Assembly: GCF_030272615.1 (NCBI RefSeq)
Contig: NC_081409.1
Location: forward strand, 616,887,755 to 616,951,754
Source: Cryptomeria japonica
Lineage: Eukaryota; Streptophyta; Pinopsida; Cupressales; Cupressaceae
DNA length: 64,000 nt
Direction: 5' to 3'
Every line of letters begins with the position of its first letter. Within the stretch, counting starts at the first letter, position 1. The translations under genes were made by a program, and so were the position numbers. Shown here piece by piece: positions 33,696 through 45,769 of this stretch. The notes beneath the pieces are model-generated. The model was not told the DNA's origin, searched no databases, and saw only the letters and a program-made list of their open reading frames with translations.

Positions 33696-36179
33696 TGAAT
33701 GCAATTAATATTTTTGGTTCCAATGTGCCAAAATCTTGTTTTATCCTTTTGACTTAATTAAAGTAGAAGAAATGTTAGTAGGATGAAAGAATTGATGAGA
33801 CAGAGATAATGTTAAATGATGAGAAAGAAAAATTAATTTAATCCACTAAAAATGATGATCTTGATTGGTATAATTAGTAATGATGGAAAATGAAATGATA
33901 TGATATGATATGATTGATGATTAATGATCCTCTTTTGTTTTATTCATAGTGCAACACATTTTCATCACTGAGCCTTATTTTGTAACAATGAAGCTGCGTA
34001 CATTAGGGTATAAAGAACCAAGACTTAAAGATATTTCATTGCAAGAAACAAACACTCAACATACAAGGAGTGAACCCTCCATTATGGGAATTACGCTAGG
34101 GGTTGAGGTATGTTTGGCATTCACAAGATAAACACTCTTATCACAAACACCCACTAGAGTTATTGCCCGAGAACTTCATTGATTCACACCACAAACAACA
34201 AACAAAGAAAAGGATCATGTCCATCATAACTGCTCTAGTCACTTGTAGACATCCTTGAGTAGCATAGAAACATTATCTTCACCAATTGATAAAAGATAAA
34301 ACCATATTAGACAAAACTCAGTAGCTATATTGACTGTGCCTTTGCTTTGATTTGTTTGATGTGATGGTCGATAATGTCTGATCTCAGAAAGTTGCAGACC
34401 CCATTTAAGACTGACCTGTTTGATTTCGAGTGTATTCTCTTCTGTTTAAGACAAGATAATGATCACGTTGATATGGATATTGATACGATTGATAAGACTT
34501 GATCAGTTTGGTTGCAAATGTTTGATAAGATAGTTATATCCTTTGTTTGACTTCATGCGAAGTGTTTGCTGGATATCTGCTAGGGTATTTGTTTCTCGCG
34601 AGACATTTTATTGCAAGTTTTTTTGTTTGATTTTTTGATGTTTTTAGATTTTGTGGATCATTTTTGAATGTTTTTGGTTGATTTTGTTGTTTTCCAATGT
34701 TTTTGTATTTTTTCGCGAGACATTTTATTGAAAGTTTTTTTGTTTGATTTTTTGATGTTTTTAGATTTTGTGGATCATTTTCGAATGTTTTTGGTTGATT
34801 TTGTTGTTTTCCAATGTTTTTGTACTTTTTTCAGGATCATTTTTCAAATGTTTTTGTTTGATTTTGGATTTTCCAATGTTTTTGTGCTTTTTTCAGGATC
34901 ATTTTTTCAAATGTTTTTGATATTTTGCCTTTTTAAAGATTTTTTAGGAGTTTTTTCAAGACTTTTTCTGTTTTTGAAGATTCTTTCATGACTTTTTATG
35001 ATTTGTAGGAATTTTTTTAGGACTTTTTAGGGGTTTTTCAAAACTTTTTACGATTTTTTAGGGTTTTTTTCAATTATGCCCTTAGTATGTAGACCTATAA
35101 TGACATGATGATCTGCAAAAATGCACATGGAGACAATGAATTTTTGGCATGACTTATGCTAATGCAATTCCTATTTGAACAAAGATGATTGTGTTTGTTT
35201 AGCATTTTATAATACACCAATTGAATTGAAGGTGCAAAACATTTCATAGATAAGCGATCAATCGATCCTCAAGATCCCTTGGAACATGCAAATTGACACA
35301 CTTAGTGGATATAATTTGCAAATGGAGATGCAAAAAACTCCCCCAGTGATTCTCGAAACTTTGATTTTCTTTTTCCCCTATCTGTGCAAGTGAGTTAATT
35401 CCCGCTCTTGTGTTCACTAAAGATCCTTGGCATCCTATATGACTAGTTATGTGGATTATTCTAACTTGAAAATAATCCTAGATAAAGCCTCACTGCTAGC
35501 AAGCTTTAAGGGCTTCGACGAGGTTATACACCATAATCTCTCGAATATTGCTCCATTGCCAACAGGTGTCCATAGCCTTGATGGAGTTATTCGCATGTTC
35601 CCATAGTCAAACTTTATGTTGCACTTGTATGCATGATATTTAAGTTATATATCATTGCTCTTTTGCCTTGAGATGGATATTGGCATGAAATATTTCTTTT
35701 ATTTTCTTGTCTTGACTTGTAAGTAATGAAACCTACTTGGGTATGGTGATTACAATAATGCTGAAGCAAAGTTTTAGATTTTTCACTAGTCATATGATCA
35801 ACTAGGTGTCTAGAATGAATTAGAGATATTGTTAATAGATACAACAATTGATAGATTTTGGGTTTACGAGGCACAAATAGTGAAATCTCTACCCAACCAT
35901 AAGCAAAGAATCATCACAGGGTGATGTTGAAAATGAATTGCCTCAGGATCTCCAAAACTTCATGTTCGAATATCTAAGAAAGGAGATGACCCTTGTTTCT
36001 CTTGAATGCAAATGAATGATAAATTTGGACAGTTACCTTATTTTATTGATGCAATTACATGAACAAGTAGCGAATGATATGTAGCTAAATGAAAAAGAAG
36101 AAATGATATGAAGATATATGTTATGTAATGATTGATATGCGATGCAAGTCAGAAAACAAATATGCATTTGCAATCCTAA
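33696..36179. other. Non-coding spacer between pol and the antisense gene of the Tat-type element
   Basis: About 2.5 kb without a coding frame. It includes a T-rich tandem repeat (34597-35060). A purine tract on the minus strand (CACTGGGGGAG at about 35335-35345) could be a polypurine tract, but no clear TG...CA LTR follows it. Confidence 0.45.
34597..35060. repeat. T-rich tandem repeat, 117-bp unit
   Basis: CGCGAGACATTTTATTG begins at 34597 and again at 34714 (period 117). Degenerate TTTTTGATG/TTCCAATGTTTTTG units continue to about 35060. Frames through it, such as the one at 34668, are low-complexity and not genes. Confidence 0.9.
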
Positions 36180-36199
36180 ATTTTAAAATGAACCCACCC

Positions 36200-37250
36200 C
36201 TTAGATGTAATACCTTTTTAGGTGCATACTATTCATAGGATTAGGAAGTGATTCTCCTTCCATGGTGGATAAACCATAGGCGCCATTGCCAATAACTCTT
36301 GTGATGATGAATGGTCCCAACCAATTAGGTTCAAACTTACCTGGTCATTCTCGCTTTGCTAAGTTTCTTTGATTTTCTTTAAGGACAAGATGTCCCACTT
36401 CAAAACAATGTCATATCACCCTTTTGTTTTTAGCTTCTTCTCATTCGGTTTTGATAATATTGAAGGTGATTTAGAGAAGTTTGTCTCTTTTCATCCAACA
36501 ATTCTAACTCTTGCAACCTTGAAACTATAATCTTCTTTGGATACGATGTTTTTGAGAGATACTCTTGGTGATGTTAATTCTACTTCAATAGGTAAAATTG
36601 CTTCTACACCATATACCAATGAATACGGTGTAGCACTTGTTTCTATTCGTACACTAGTTCTATAGGCCCAGAGAGCTGGATTGAGCAGGATGTACCAATC
36701 ACGTCCTGTTTCAGTGACAACTTTCTTCATAATTTTCAAGATTGTTTTGTTTGGTGCCTCTACTTGTCCATTGCTTTGTGGATAATATGGAGTTGCAAAT
36801 AGCTGCTGGATGTGAAACTTCTCACAAATTTCACTTATTTCTTGGTTCTTTAATGGTCTTCTATTATCTGTTACAATGCACATTGGGACTGCATATCTAC
36901 AGATAATGTAGTTCATAATGAAATTTTCTATTTGTTTGCCCGTAGTGTAGGTCATAAAGATTGGCTTGACCCACTTTGTGAAATATTTCGTGGCAGTAAT
37001 AATGAACTTATGTCCATTAGATGAGGTAGGGTTGATTTTCCCTACTAAATCAAGTCCCCATTGTGAGAACGACCATGGTAATGTGATGGGTTGAAGGTCC
37101 TATGCAGGTGCACGAATCAAATCTCCATGAATCTGGCATTGTCTGCATTTTTGTACATATTTGTAGGCACCCTTCTCCATTGTTGGAAATTAGTATCCCG
37201 TTCTCAACAGTTTCTTGGCTAGAGTTGGGCCATTGACATGCGCATCACAA
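36200..37250 (-). pseudogene. Gypsy integrase
   Basis: Minus strand from about 37250: zinc-binding text GICDAHVNGPTLAKKLL followed by YVQKCRQCQIHGD, then GLDLVGKINPTSSNGHKF (first catalytic Asp), CIVTDN (second Asp) and YPQSNGQVEA (catalytic Glu). The C-terminal part is NWLGPFIITRVIGNGAYGL, ending HLKRYYI with a stop near 36200. The longest open piece is 36955-36491; stops interrupt the rest. Integrase follows RNase H here, the gypsy order. Confidence 0.88.
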
Positions 37251-37608
37251 ATTCCATCATGCACTTCCTTAAGGGATTGTTGTGCTTTTTTAGATCGAGA
37301 GATCTAAGCAAGGCAGTATCCAAGCTTCTTCTATACAAAGTGTCTGCAATGAGTGTGTATCTACATGCCTGTCATATGAGAGTCTTTCTCTGATTGGATG
37401 AGAGATCAATCGACATATACTGATCATGTAGATATGTGTAGAATTCTTGATACCAGGGAGATTTAGGTCCCACTATTGCACATACATATTATGAAGGAAC
37501 CATAAACTTATCTACTATGATCTCAAACTGAGTTCCATTGTTGGGCATGTCAAGGAGAGATCCCATAGTTGCCATTGCATCTACTGCTCTATTTCGAACT
37601 CTGGGAAT

Positions 37609-38679
37609 TTATTCAAAAGTTATATTTGAGAAGTGTGGCTTGAGCTCTTCCCTTAAATTCCTGTAGGGTGCCAGTTTGTCATCTTTGGTGGTGTAATCAT
37701 CATTTATTTGATTGATGATGAGCTGGGAATCACCATAGACTTGTAATTCCTTGATTTTCCATGTTATTGCATTCTGAAGTCTTATGACTAGTGCTTCATA
37801 CTGAGCTATATTATTGGTGCTTGGGAAACTAATTCTGAAAGACTTGGGAATAGAATCATCTTGAGGGGTGATAAAAATAATTCCTGCTCCTGCTCCATGA
37901 TTGGTATGTGATCCATCAAAGTATAGGTTCCAGCTGGTGGCTGCTGTAATTGTGAAGACATATTCATTTGGGAAGTCTATCAACATTGGATGATAGTCTT
38001 GCATTAGAGCTTCTGCCAATTTATCTACAATTATATGCCCTTTTATGGCCTTCCTATGAATATAATCAATGTCAAACTCGATTAGGATCAATACCCATTT
38101 AGCTAACCTTCCGATTAATGCAGCTTTTCTTAATGGATATTTAAGTGTGTCAAACTTTGCAACAAGCTGAATCTTGTGGCTGATCATATTATGTCTAAGA
38201 TTCTGGGAAGAAAAGATTACTGCTAAGCATGCATGTTTAATAGGAGTGTAATCCAATTCATATCTTACAAGGGTTCTATTGATGTAGTAGATTGCTCTTT
38301 CTTTCCCTTGATCATCGTGATGTGCTAAGAGAGCACCCAAAGCGGAGTTTGTGGCAGATATGTACAACAATAGTGGCTTTCCATGGATTGGTGGCACTAA
38401 TACTAGTGTGGTAAGTAGATAGTATTTTAAAGCTTGAAATGCTTCCTGGCATTGTTCTGACCATTTGAATGTTACACCTTTCTTTAAAAGGTGTTTGAAA
38501 GGGTGGCACTTGTTTTCCAATTGCACTATGAAGCATCTTATAGATTGGAGTCTCCCTTGTAGACTTCTCAATTGCTTGAGTTTTGTTGGTGGTGGCATTT
38601 CTAAGATGGATTTCACTTTTTCTGGATCTTCTTCAATGCCTTTGTTTGACACAACGAAGCCCAAGATCTTTCCAGCCAT
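37609..38679 (-). pseudogene. Gypsy RT end, RNase H and second (archaeal-type) RNase H
   Basis: A 356-residue frame. It starts with the RT thumb (GKILGFVVSNKGIEEDPEKV). Next is the first RNase H (LLLYISATNSALGALLAHHD near residue 102, in which the usual Asp of YISATD is Asn). Near 250 a second RNase H begins: WNLYFDGSHTNHGAGAGI, with EALVIRLQNA and VYGDSQLIINQI. A dual RNase H between RT and integrase is the hallmark of the Tat group of plant Ty3/gypsy elements (established). Confidence 0.88.
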
Positions 38680-39660
38680 GACACCAAATACACACTTCTT
38701 AGGATTAAGCCTTACCTTGTACTATTCTAATCTATCAAATATTTTGGCTAGAACTTTCAGGAGATATTCTTTGGTTCATGACTTGGATAAGATACCATCA
38801 ACATAATCCTCCATGATATCATGTATCATGTCATGGAATAGTGTTGTCATAGCTCATTGATATGTTGCACCTGCAATCTTTAAACTGAATGGAATGATGT
38901 TCCAACAATATGTTCCCCAAGGACATGTGAATTCTTTCTTTGCTTGGTCTTTTGGTGCAATACTAATTTGATTATAACCAGAGAAACCGTCAATGAGTGA
39001 AAACATTTCATTTCTCGATGTAAGATCTACAATCATATCAATATTTGGAAGAGGAAAATCATCCTTGGGACAAGTCTTGTTCAGATATCTGAAAGTGCAA
39101 ATTCTGATGGCCCTAATGTGCTTGGTTACTAGGACTAGATTGGAGATCCATTATGCATAGTCTATGGGTCTTATGAAACCCAATCTAATAATTTCTATAA
39201 TTCAATTTTGACTAATAAGGCTATCTGTGGATGCATTTTTCTTAACTTTTGCTTATAAGGATTTATTCCTTGTAATAGTGGTAGATGGTGTAAAACCAAT
39301 TCAGGATCCAGTCCCGACATATCTGCATAGGACCATGCAAAGTTGATAGGCCTTTGTTTGAAAAATTCAATGAATTTATCCTTCTCTAGAGGGTTTAGAG
39401 ATTGTGCCAAGTGAATTTTATGTACATTCTCGACATCTCCTATGTCAATCTCTTTAGTTTCTTCCATCAGGAGTGCCGATTGCTCTTGATCTATTGGAAG
39501 ATCATCAAGTCTACCTCTGGTCATTCTCTCTGCTTCTTCTGAGTCATCTAGATTAGAGGAAGAGCTTTTCTCTCCAAAATATTCTGTTCTATCTAGGTCT
39601 TTGGTGAATCTTGCCTTGTGGTCATCAAACGGGAATCCATCTCTGGCACCCAAGAACTCT
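38680..39660 (-). pseudogene. Gypsy RT N-terminal part and preceding linker
   Basis: Blocks 39653-39195 and 39036-38854 with several stops. MSGLDPELVLHHLPL is followed by NPYKQKLRKMHPQ, the RT entry motif of this clade. Then come CPKDDFPLPNID, SLIDGFSGYNQISIAP and FTCPWGTYCWNIIPFSLKIAGATYQ. The catalytic box reads DYVDGILS at about 38795, so the second Asp of YVDD has become Gly. With the stops this makes the RT inactive. Confidence 0.85.
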
Positions 39661-39912
39661 GTAATAGCCTCGTCATTTTCAAACCAATCTAGCTTTGGTT
39701 CTTATTTTTGCCTCTAGTTTATTAAATGTGGGTACATAAGACAGATCTCTTTCATTATCAAAATCTGGGCTTGTTGTTATCATGCAGACCTAATTATCAG
39801 ATTGGCTTATGAAGGATTTTGGGTCTATTCCTATATCTTCATAAACAATGCCATCATCCACAGGTGGCCTGTGATCATAATATCTGTCCACATGTTCTGT
39901 GCTGCTGCTATG

Positions 39913-41135
39913 TGTTGGCAATTTGGAGGAATTGATTATATGTTGCATTGTTGTTTGTCACTGATGTCAACACTAGTTGTTTTGCTGTCTACCAACTTCT
40001 GGTAGAGTGGTTGTCTTTGATGTTGATCTGGAGATTTGTCTCCGATTTTGGTCTGGCTATTGGAATTGGTTTGGATTGGTTATTCATGTGTTCCTTATGT
40101 GTATCACATTTAGTTAGTTCAGGATTTGATGATCCAGATGCTATCATTTCTTCTAGTAAGGCTTTTGGTCACCGATAAGGGTTCTACCGACAACGCTTTG
40201 ATGAAGATCTTTTGATGAATTCGATAAGTGGTGTTGGTGCGGCTTCTAGAAGGTTATCATGATGCTGATGGTTATCATGTTTGTGTTCCAATTGTTTGTA
40301 GTGTTTCATTTAGCTTATGGCAACCTATTTTAGGTCCGGTGGTTATTCTGCTAGGTTATGGACCAGTTTATGTACTAACGTGTTGGTTGATACTCCCGAT
40401 GCGTCACCAACTGGATTTATTGTTTGTTTTATGTTGTTTCCATCTTAGGCCGACTTGGTTTATCATTGGTTTGTGGGATTATTTAATGGATCTATTGTAT
40501 TATCTTTTAGGTTGCCGACCTAATTGTTTAGGTCTCGGGTTGGTATAAATATGATGTAAGATCTCTTTGTATATCGTAGGTCAAGGTTATGGGAGAATCT
40601 ATGTGCGAATAAACTTGTAATCATATGCAAAGGTTTTGGTCGATCATAGGTGATCGAATTGGGTTTGTGAAAGAGGTTTAAGACCTCTGGTATTGAGCTT
40701 AACCAAAACTATACTCAGGCATAGGAGATGCTATTCTTGCAGTTCATTCATCTTTCCAGATTGTAGTCTTGATTTATTTTGTAGTCAGTGAGGCTCCTTT
40801 CGTGATGAGAAGTGCACTCTAGGATGTTGGCCTTCTCGCATGTGTAGGACCCTCTTATTATAATCACATACTTGCTACATAAGTATTATCTAACTGTGGG
40901 TAGGCTTCCCACCATGGTTTTTCCCTTTACTGGATTTTCCACGTACAAATCCCGGTGTTATGTGTTATGGATGGTTGGTAATTGTTCTATGATTTATGTT
41001 TATGCTTGATTTTAATATCTGCTATTTCGGTATTTGGTTTATGAATTCCGGTTAAAGGTTTTGTGTTCTTAAAGTTTTATAATTTGTTAACAACTGATTC
41101 ACCCCCCTCTCAGTTGTCCACCGGTTATCCTAACA
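39913..41135 (+). repeat. 5' LTR of element D
   Basis: TGTTGGCAATTTGG to TTATCCTAACA. It has TTCACCCCCCTCTCAG near the 3' end and CCATGGTTTTTCCC with GGATTTTCCACGT before it. Confidence 0.93.
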
Positions 41136-41136
41136 A

Positions 41137-41149
41137 TTGGTATCAAAGC
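41137..41149 (+). promoter_or_regulatory. Primer binding site of element D
   Basis: TTGGTATCAAAGC, one base different from the initiator tRNA-Met complement. Confidence 0.85.
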
Positions 41150-41150
41150 T

Positions 41151-42735
41151 TTGTCCTCTCTGCAGAAGCTTAACCTCTTGAGGAAGATCCTATGGCAACT
41201 AATAGTTCAACTGCATCTATTTTCTAGAGAGAAAACCTCTAAGATTGATTCGACAAATTACAGGGTATGGAATATTCAGATGGAGACTCATTTGAGATGT
41301 ATTGGGAAAGAGATTTGGGAGATCACGAAGAAAGGATATATTCCTTATAATTTGGCATTTGGCAATCCTCCTCCAGAAACCTTGGATAAGGACATTGAAA
41401 ATGATTGTAGAGCTAGAGAATCACTTGTGAGTGCACTTTCTAATCAACAAATTATAGGATTAACTAACCAATCATCTACAAAGACTATATGGGATAATTT
41501 GGAGGCTTTGAATAAAGGTGACCCTACTGTTAAAATTGCTAAACTTGATGGTTACCGGGTGAGGTATGAGAATCTGAAGATGGAAGAAGATGAAAGGATT
41601 ACTGCTTTTATGGAAAGAGTTAATGAAATTGTTATGGGAATTCAGTGCTATGGTGGATCTCTGAGTGAAGATGAGATTGTTTCTAAAGTATTGAGAGCTT
41701 TTCCACTAGCTTACAAGATGAAGGCTACTGCAATTAATGAGTTGAGAACAATGGCTAACACTTCTATTAACATGGATACTTTGGTTTGAAACTTATCTGC
41801 TTTTGAGCTTGAAGAATTTGGTCCTCAAGGAGCTGCAAAGAATGAATCTGCTTTTCACACATCTACATCATCAATCAATAAGAGTGATTGTAAAGATTTA
41901 TATGTGAAGGAACTGGAGGAAATGAGGAAAGAAGATGATGAGTTTGAGCAACTTGAAGCCCTATTTGCTAGAAGAGTACCTAAAGGTCCTGCAGGAAGTA
42001 AGTATGAAGGAAAATCACCTTTTAAATGTTTTACATGTAATAAGATAGGCCATTTTGCATCTAGATGTCCTGAAAGGAATTTAAGATTTGAAGAGAAAGA
42101 TTGAAGATATTTTAGGCCTAACCATGATTATCAAAATAAGCATAAGTATAGGAGGAACAAAGACAAATCATGTTACTATGCGGATGAGGAAGGTGTGACT
42201 GATTCTGATGATGAACCGACACAAGATTAAGCTAGTGGATCCGACAGTGGAAAGGAATGGGTATTTTTGGCTATTAAGGAAGATGCTCCAACACCTGTTA
42301 TTTAGAATGAGGAAAATGCCCTTACTGCTAAAATTAAAGAAAAGGATGAATGAGTGATAGACAATGGATGTTCACATTATATGACTAGAGTTAAAAGGAA
42401 GTTCCTATAATTGCGAGAATTTGACGGCGGTCTGGTTAGATTTGGAGATGACAAAGCATGTATGAATAGAGGAAGAGGAACTATATCATTGGATGGTAAG
42501 CATAACACTGATAATGTTTATTATGTTGAAGGATTAAGGCATAATATTTTGAGTGTAGGATAGTTGGTGGATAAAGGATTTCAATTACAGATCAAGGATG
42601 GAAAATGCAAAATTATTAACAAATCTGGTTTGGAGATTGGAACCGGTACACAGACTAAAGGTAACTTATTTCATTTGAACTTCGACAAGAAGACATGTTT
42701 GATTGCACAAGTTGATGAGAGTTGGTTATGACATA
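41151..42735 (+). pseudogene. Element D Gag and aspartic protease
   Basis: A single frame with multiple stops. Gag text: IDSTNYRVWNIQMETHLRC and TIWDNLEALNKGD, closely matching copia-2 Gag. A stop at 41787 is followed by further readable Gag and the zinc knuckle CFTCNKIGHFASRC (42029-42070). The protease motif VIDNGCSHYMTR (about 42355) has Asn for the usual Ser and a stop for the preceding Trp. The pre-integrase segment ends near 42728. Many stops sit where the homologue has Trp or Gln. Confidence 0.9.
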
Positions 42736-43430
42736 ATATGTTGTGTCATGTGAGTTTTTATTGTATTGTAAAGATCAGTTCAATTAAGGCTGTTAGAGAT
42801 ATACCTAAGATTGTGAAGCCCTATAATACAGTATGTAAGGAATGTCAAATGGGAAATCAAGTTAGAACTTCTTTTAAGAGTATACAAGACAAATCTAATG
42901 ACGTTCTTGATCTTATTCATACTGATTTGTGTGGTCCTTCTAGAATAAAGAGTTTTCAGGGTGATAGATATTTTATGCTAATCATTGATGACTATTCTAG
43001 ATTGATGTGGGTTACTTTTCTAATGAAGAAATCTAAAGCTTTTGAAAAGTTTAAGATATTTAAAGCTAAAGTTGAGACAACGAAATGGTTGAAGATTAAA
43101 TTCTTAAGGTCATATCAGGGTGGTGAATTCACATCCGGTGAATTTAATAGTTATTGTGAGAAGTATGGGATAAGGAGACAATTGTCTATGCTCAGACACC
43201 TCAGCAGAATGGTGTTGTGGAAAGAAAGAACAAAACTATCTTGGATGTGGCCAAAACTATGATGATGGAAGCTAATCTACCTCATATCTATTGGAGAGAA
43301 GTTGCGAGAATGATGATATATACATTCAATAAAGTTCATATCAAAGGAGACACCAATAAGATACCTTATGAGTTATGGTTTGGTCATACACCTACAATTA
43401 AGTATTTCAGAATCTTTGGTAGTAAATGAT
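42736..43430 (+). pseudogene. Element D integrase
   Basis: Open from 42738 to 43262, then continuing in another frame from 43217. It has CKECQMGNQVRTSF (zinc-binding Cys pair), LIHTDLCGPSRIKSFQG (first Asp) and LIIDDYSRLMWVTFL. The second Asp region reads LRSYQGGEFTS, so the usual SDNGGE has been changed and the Asp lost. A frameshift near 43190 precedes GVVERKNKTILD-type text with the catalytic Glu. This is the domain missing from copia-2. Confidence 0.9.
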
Positions 43431-45330
43431 ATATCAAAAGAGATGATTCCATTGTAAAGTTTGACCCTAGATGTGATGAATGGATATTTCTTGGTTATTA
43501 TAATAAAATAAAAGCATATAGATGTTATAACAAAATGTTGCAGAGAATTATGGAGAGTGCTAATGTCAAGGTGGATGAGCCGTACAAAGGTCAAATTAGA
43601 ACTTATGAGAGAGAACCCGAAGTGGAGATGATTATAACTGAACCGGTAGCACATGTACCAGAACAAAATGTTGAACTAGTTACCTTGGAAGTATAAGAAA
43701 ATTCAACTGTAACTAAAGATCAGAGTAGAGGAATAGAAAGTCAGAAGCCTCCTAGGTATGTAAGGTTAAATCATTCAGAAGATCAGATCATTGGAGATAA
43801 GAACAAATGAGTAATGACAAGAAGAAGGTTGGCAGTTGATGAGGTATGTTTAATTTATCAAGTTGAACCGACATCAATTATTGAAGCTTGTAAAGATGAA
43901 TGTTGGATGAAAGCTATGGAAGAGGAATTAGATCAGAATGAAAAGAATAACACATAGACTTTAGTTCCCCGGCCTAAAAATAAGAATGTTATTGGAACTA
44001 AGTGGGTTTTTAGGAATAAATTGAATGAGGATAGACAAGTTGTGAGGAATAAGGCTAGATTGGTATGTAAAGGATATTCTCAGAAGGAAGGAATTGATTA
44101 TGATGAGACTTTTTCTCCAGTAGCTAGGATTGAAGCTGTGAGATTATTTCTTGCTTATGCTGCCCATAAGAAATACAAGGTTTATTAGATGGATGTTAAG
44201 TGTGCATTTTTTAATGGAGATCTTGAAGAGGAAGTTTACATTGAGCAACTTGATGGATTTTCACTTTCAGATGACAAAGACATGGTTTTGCAGGTAAAGG
44301 AAAGCTTTATATGGATTGAAACAATCCCCGAGAGCTTGGTATGCTAGACTAGACAAATATATTTTGAAGATTGGTTTCACTAAAGGTAATGGTGACAGTA
44401 ACTTATATTATAATATCACTGATGATGACATATTGATTGTTGAAGTCTTTGTTGATGATATCATTTTTGGAGGTGAGGATAAGTTATGTATGAAATTCTC
44501 TGATAATATGAAGAATGAATTTGAGATGTCTATGATTGGGGAGATGAAATTTTTCTTAGGTTTGTAGATTACTCAGAATGATAAAGGTCTTTTCATCTGT
44601 CAAACTAAGTATGCTAGAGAGTTGTTGAAGAAATTTGGTATGGAAAATTCCAAACCGGTTGGTACCCCTATGGTTACAAGTGAGAAATTAACAAATAATG
44701 ATGCATCCGCTCCGATAAATCCTACAAGGTATAAATCTATGCTTGGAGGTTTGTTATATCTGAGTCAGACTAGACCGGATATAATGAATGCAGTTTATAT
44801 TGTATCAAGAAATCAGAGTGATCCAGGAGAGAATCATGAGAGTGCGATGAAAAGGATTTTCAGGTATTTGCACGGAACAACTGAGTATGGTTTGTGGTAT
44901 CCTAAAAATGTCGACTTTACACTATGTGCATATACATATGCTGATTGGGCTGGAGATGTTGATGACCAGAAGAGCACATCCGATGGAGCTTTTTTTCTTG
45001 GAAAGAAACTTGTTTCATGGATCAGCAAGAAACAATCATGTACTTCTTTATCTATTGCTGAAGTTGAGTATGTTGTTGCTGCAACTAATTGTACACAAGT
45101 TCTATGGATGAAGCAAATATTGAAGGATATAAGGGTAGATTGCAATGAACCGATAGTTATTCACTATGATAACTTTGTTGCTATTGACATATCAAAGAAT
45201 CTAGTATTTCATTCTAAGACTAAGCAGATTTCCATCAAGTATAATTTTCTGAAGGAGAAGGTGGAAGCAAATAAAGTCAGATTGGTTTATGTGAACACTA
45301 AAGAGTAGATTGCAGATATCTTCACTAAAC
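43431..45330 (+). pseudogene. Element D reverse transcriptase and RNase H
   Basis: RT begins near 43895 (CWMKAMEEELDQNEKN), with [26 protein letters not shown] and, after a frameshift near 44295, LKQSPRAWYARLDK and the catalytic FVDDIIFGGED (about 44448). RNase H follows in a frame open from 44622 to 45308: TRYKSMLGGLLYLSQTRPDI, YADWAGDVDDQKST, KQSCTSLSIAEVEY. The end is IADIFTKPLPKESFEYF. Stops occur at Trp and Gln positions (for example near 43956 and 44188). Confidence 0.92.
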
Positions 45331-45756
45331 CTTTGCCTAAGGAATCATTTGAGTACTTCAGAGACAAATTGGGAGTTTATACCCCTCTGATAGAGACTTG
45401 AGTGATGCTGACTGGCATCAGTCCGACATGCATTATTGATACTATCATTCATTCTTGATTGATGTGTTGGTGCTACTACTTAGGGGGAGTAGTCAGCTAT
45501 GTGGTTCAAAGATTTTATGACTTTTCTTTGACGTCTATGTCATATTTATGGCATTGATGTCAAAGGGGGAGATATATTTATGTGAAAAACAGAGCTTAAC
45601 AGGGATATCATTCACAGGGGGATTTTGGTCTGTTGGTTCATAACTTCATTATCATATCATCTTGGAGAGTTTCTTGGATGTCTTGCATTAGGGGAGACTT
45701 GTTTGGCATTTCTTGGCACTTGGATGTTTTTCACATCTAGTGTTGACATCAATGCC

Positions 45757-45769
45757 AAAGGGGGGATAT
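45757..45769 (+). promoter_or_regulatory. Polypurine tract of element D
   Basis: AAAGGGGGGATAT directly before the 3' LTR. Similar tracts at 45480 (TAGGGGGAGTAG) and 45563 (AAAGGGGGAGATA) lie upstream. Confidence 0.8.

Noticed and set aside
34668-34991. Phe-rich membrane-like protein
   Set aside because: Low-complexity translation of the T-rich tandem repeat.
35330-35350. Polypurine tract of a separate gypsy element
   Set aside because: CACTGGGGGAG is suggestive on the minus strand, but it is not followed directly by TG and no matching LTR end or duplication was found. Kept only as a caveat.
40228-40548. Open frame MVLVRLLEGYHDADGYHV, also at 46072
   Set aside because: Lies in both LTRs of element D at the same place; not a separate gene.
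41137-41149. tRNA-like matches (TGGTATCA) here and at 8969, 11545, 15188 and 25270
   Set aside because: They are 12-14 base primer binding sites of LTR elements, not tRNA genes; no cloverleaf is present.
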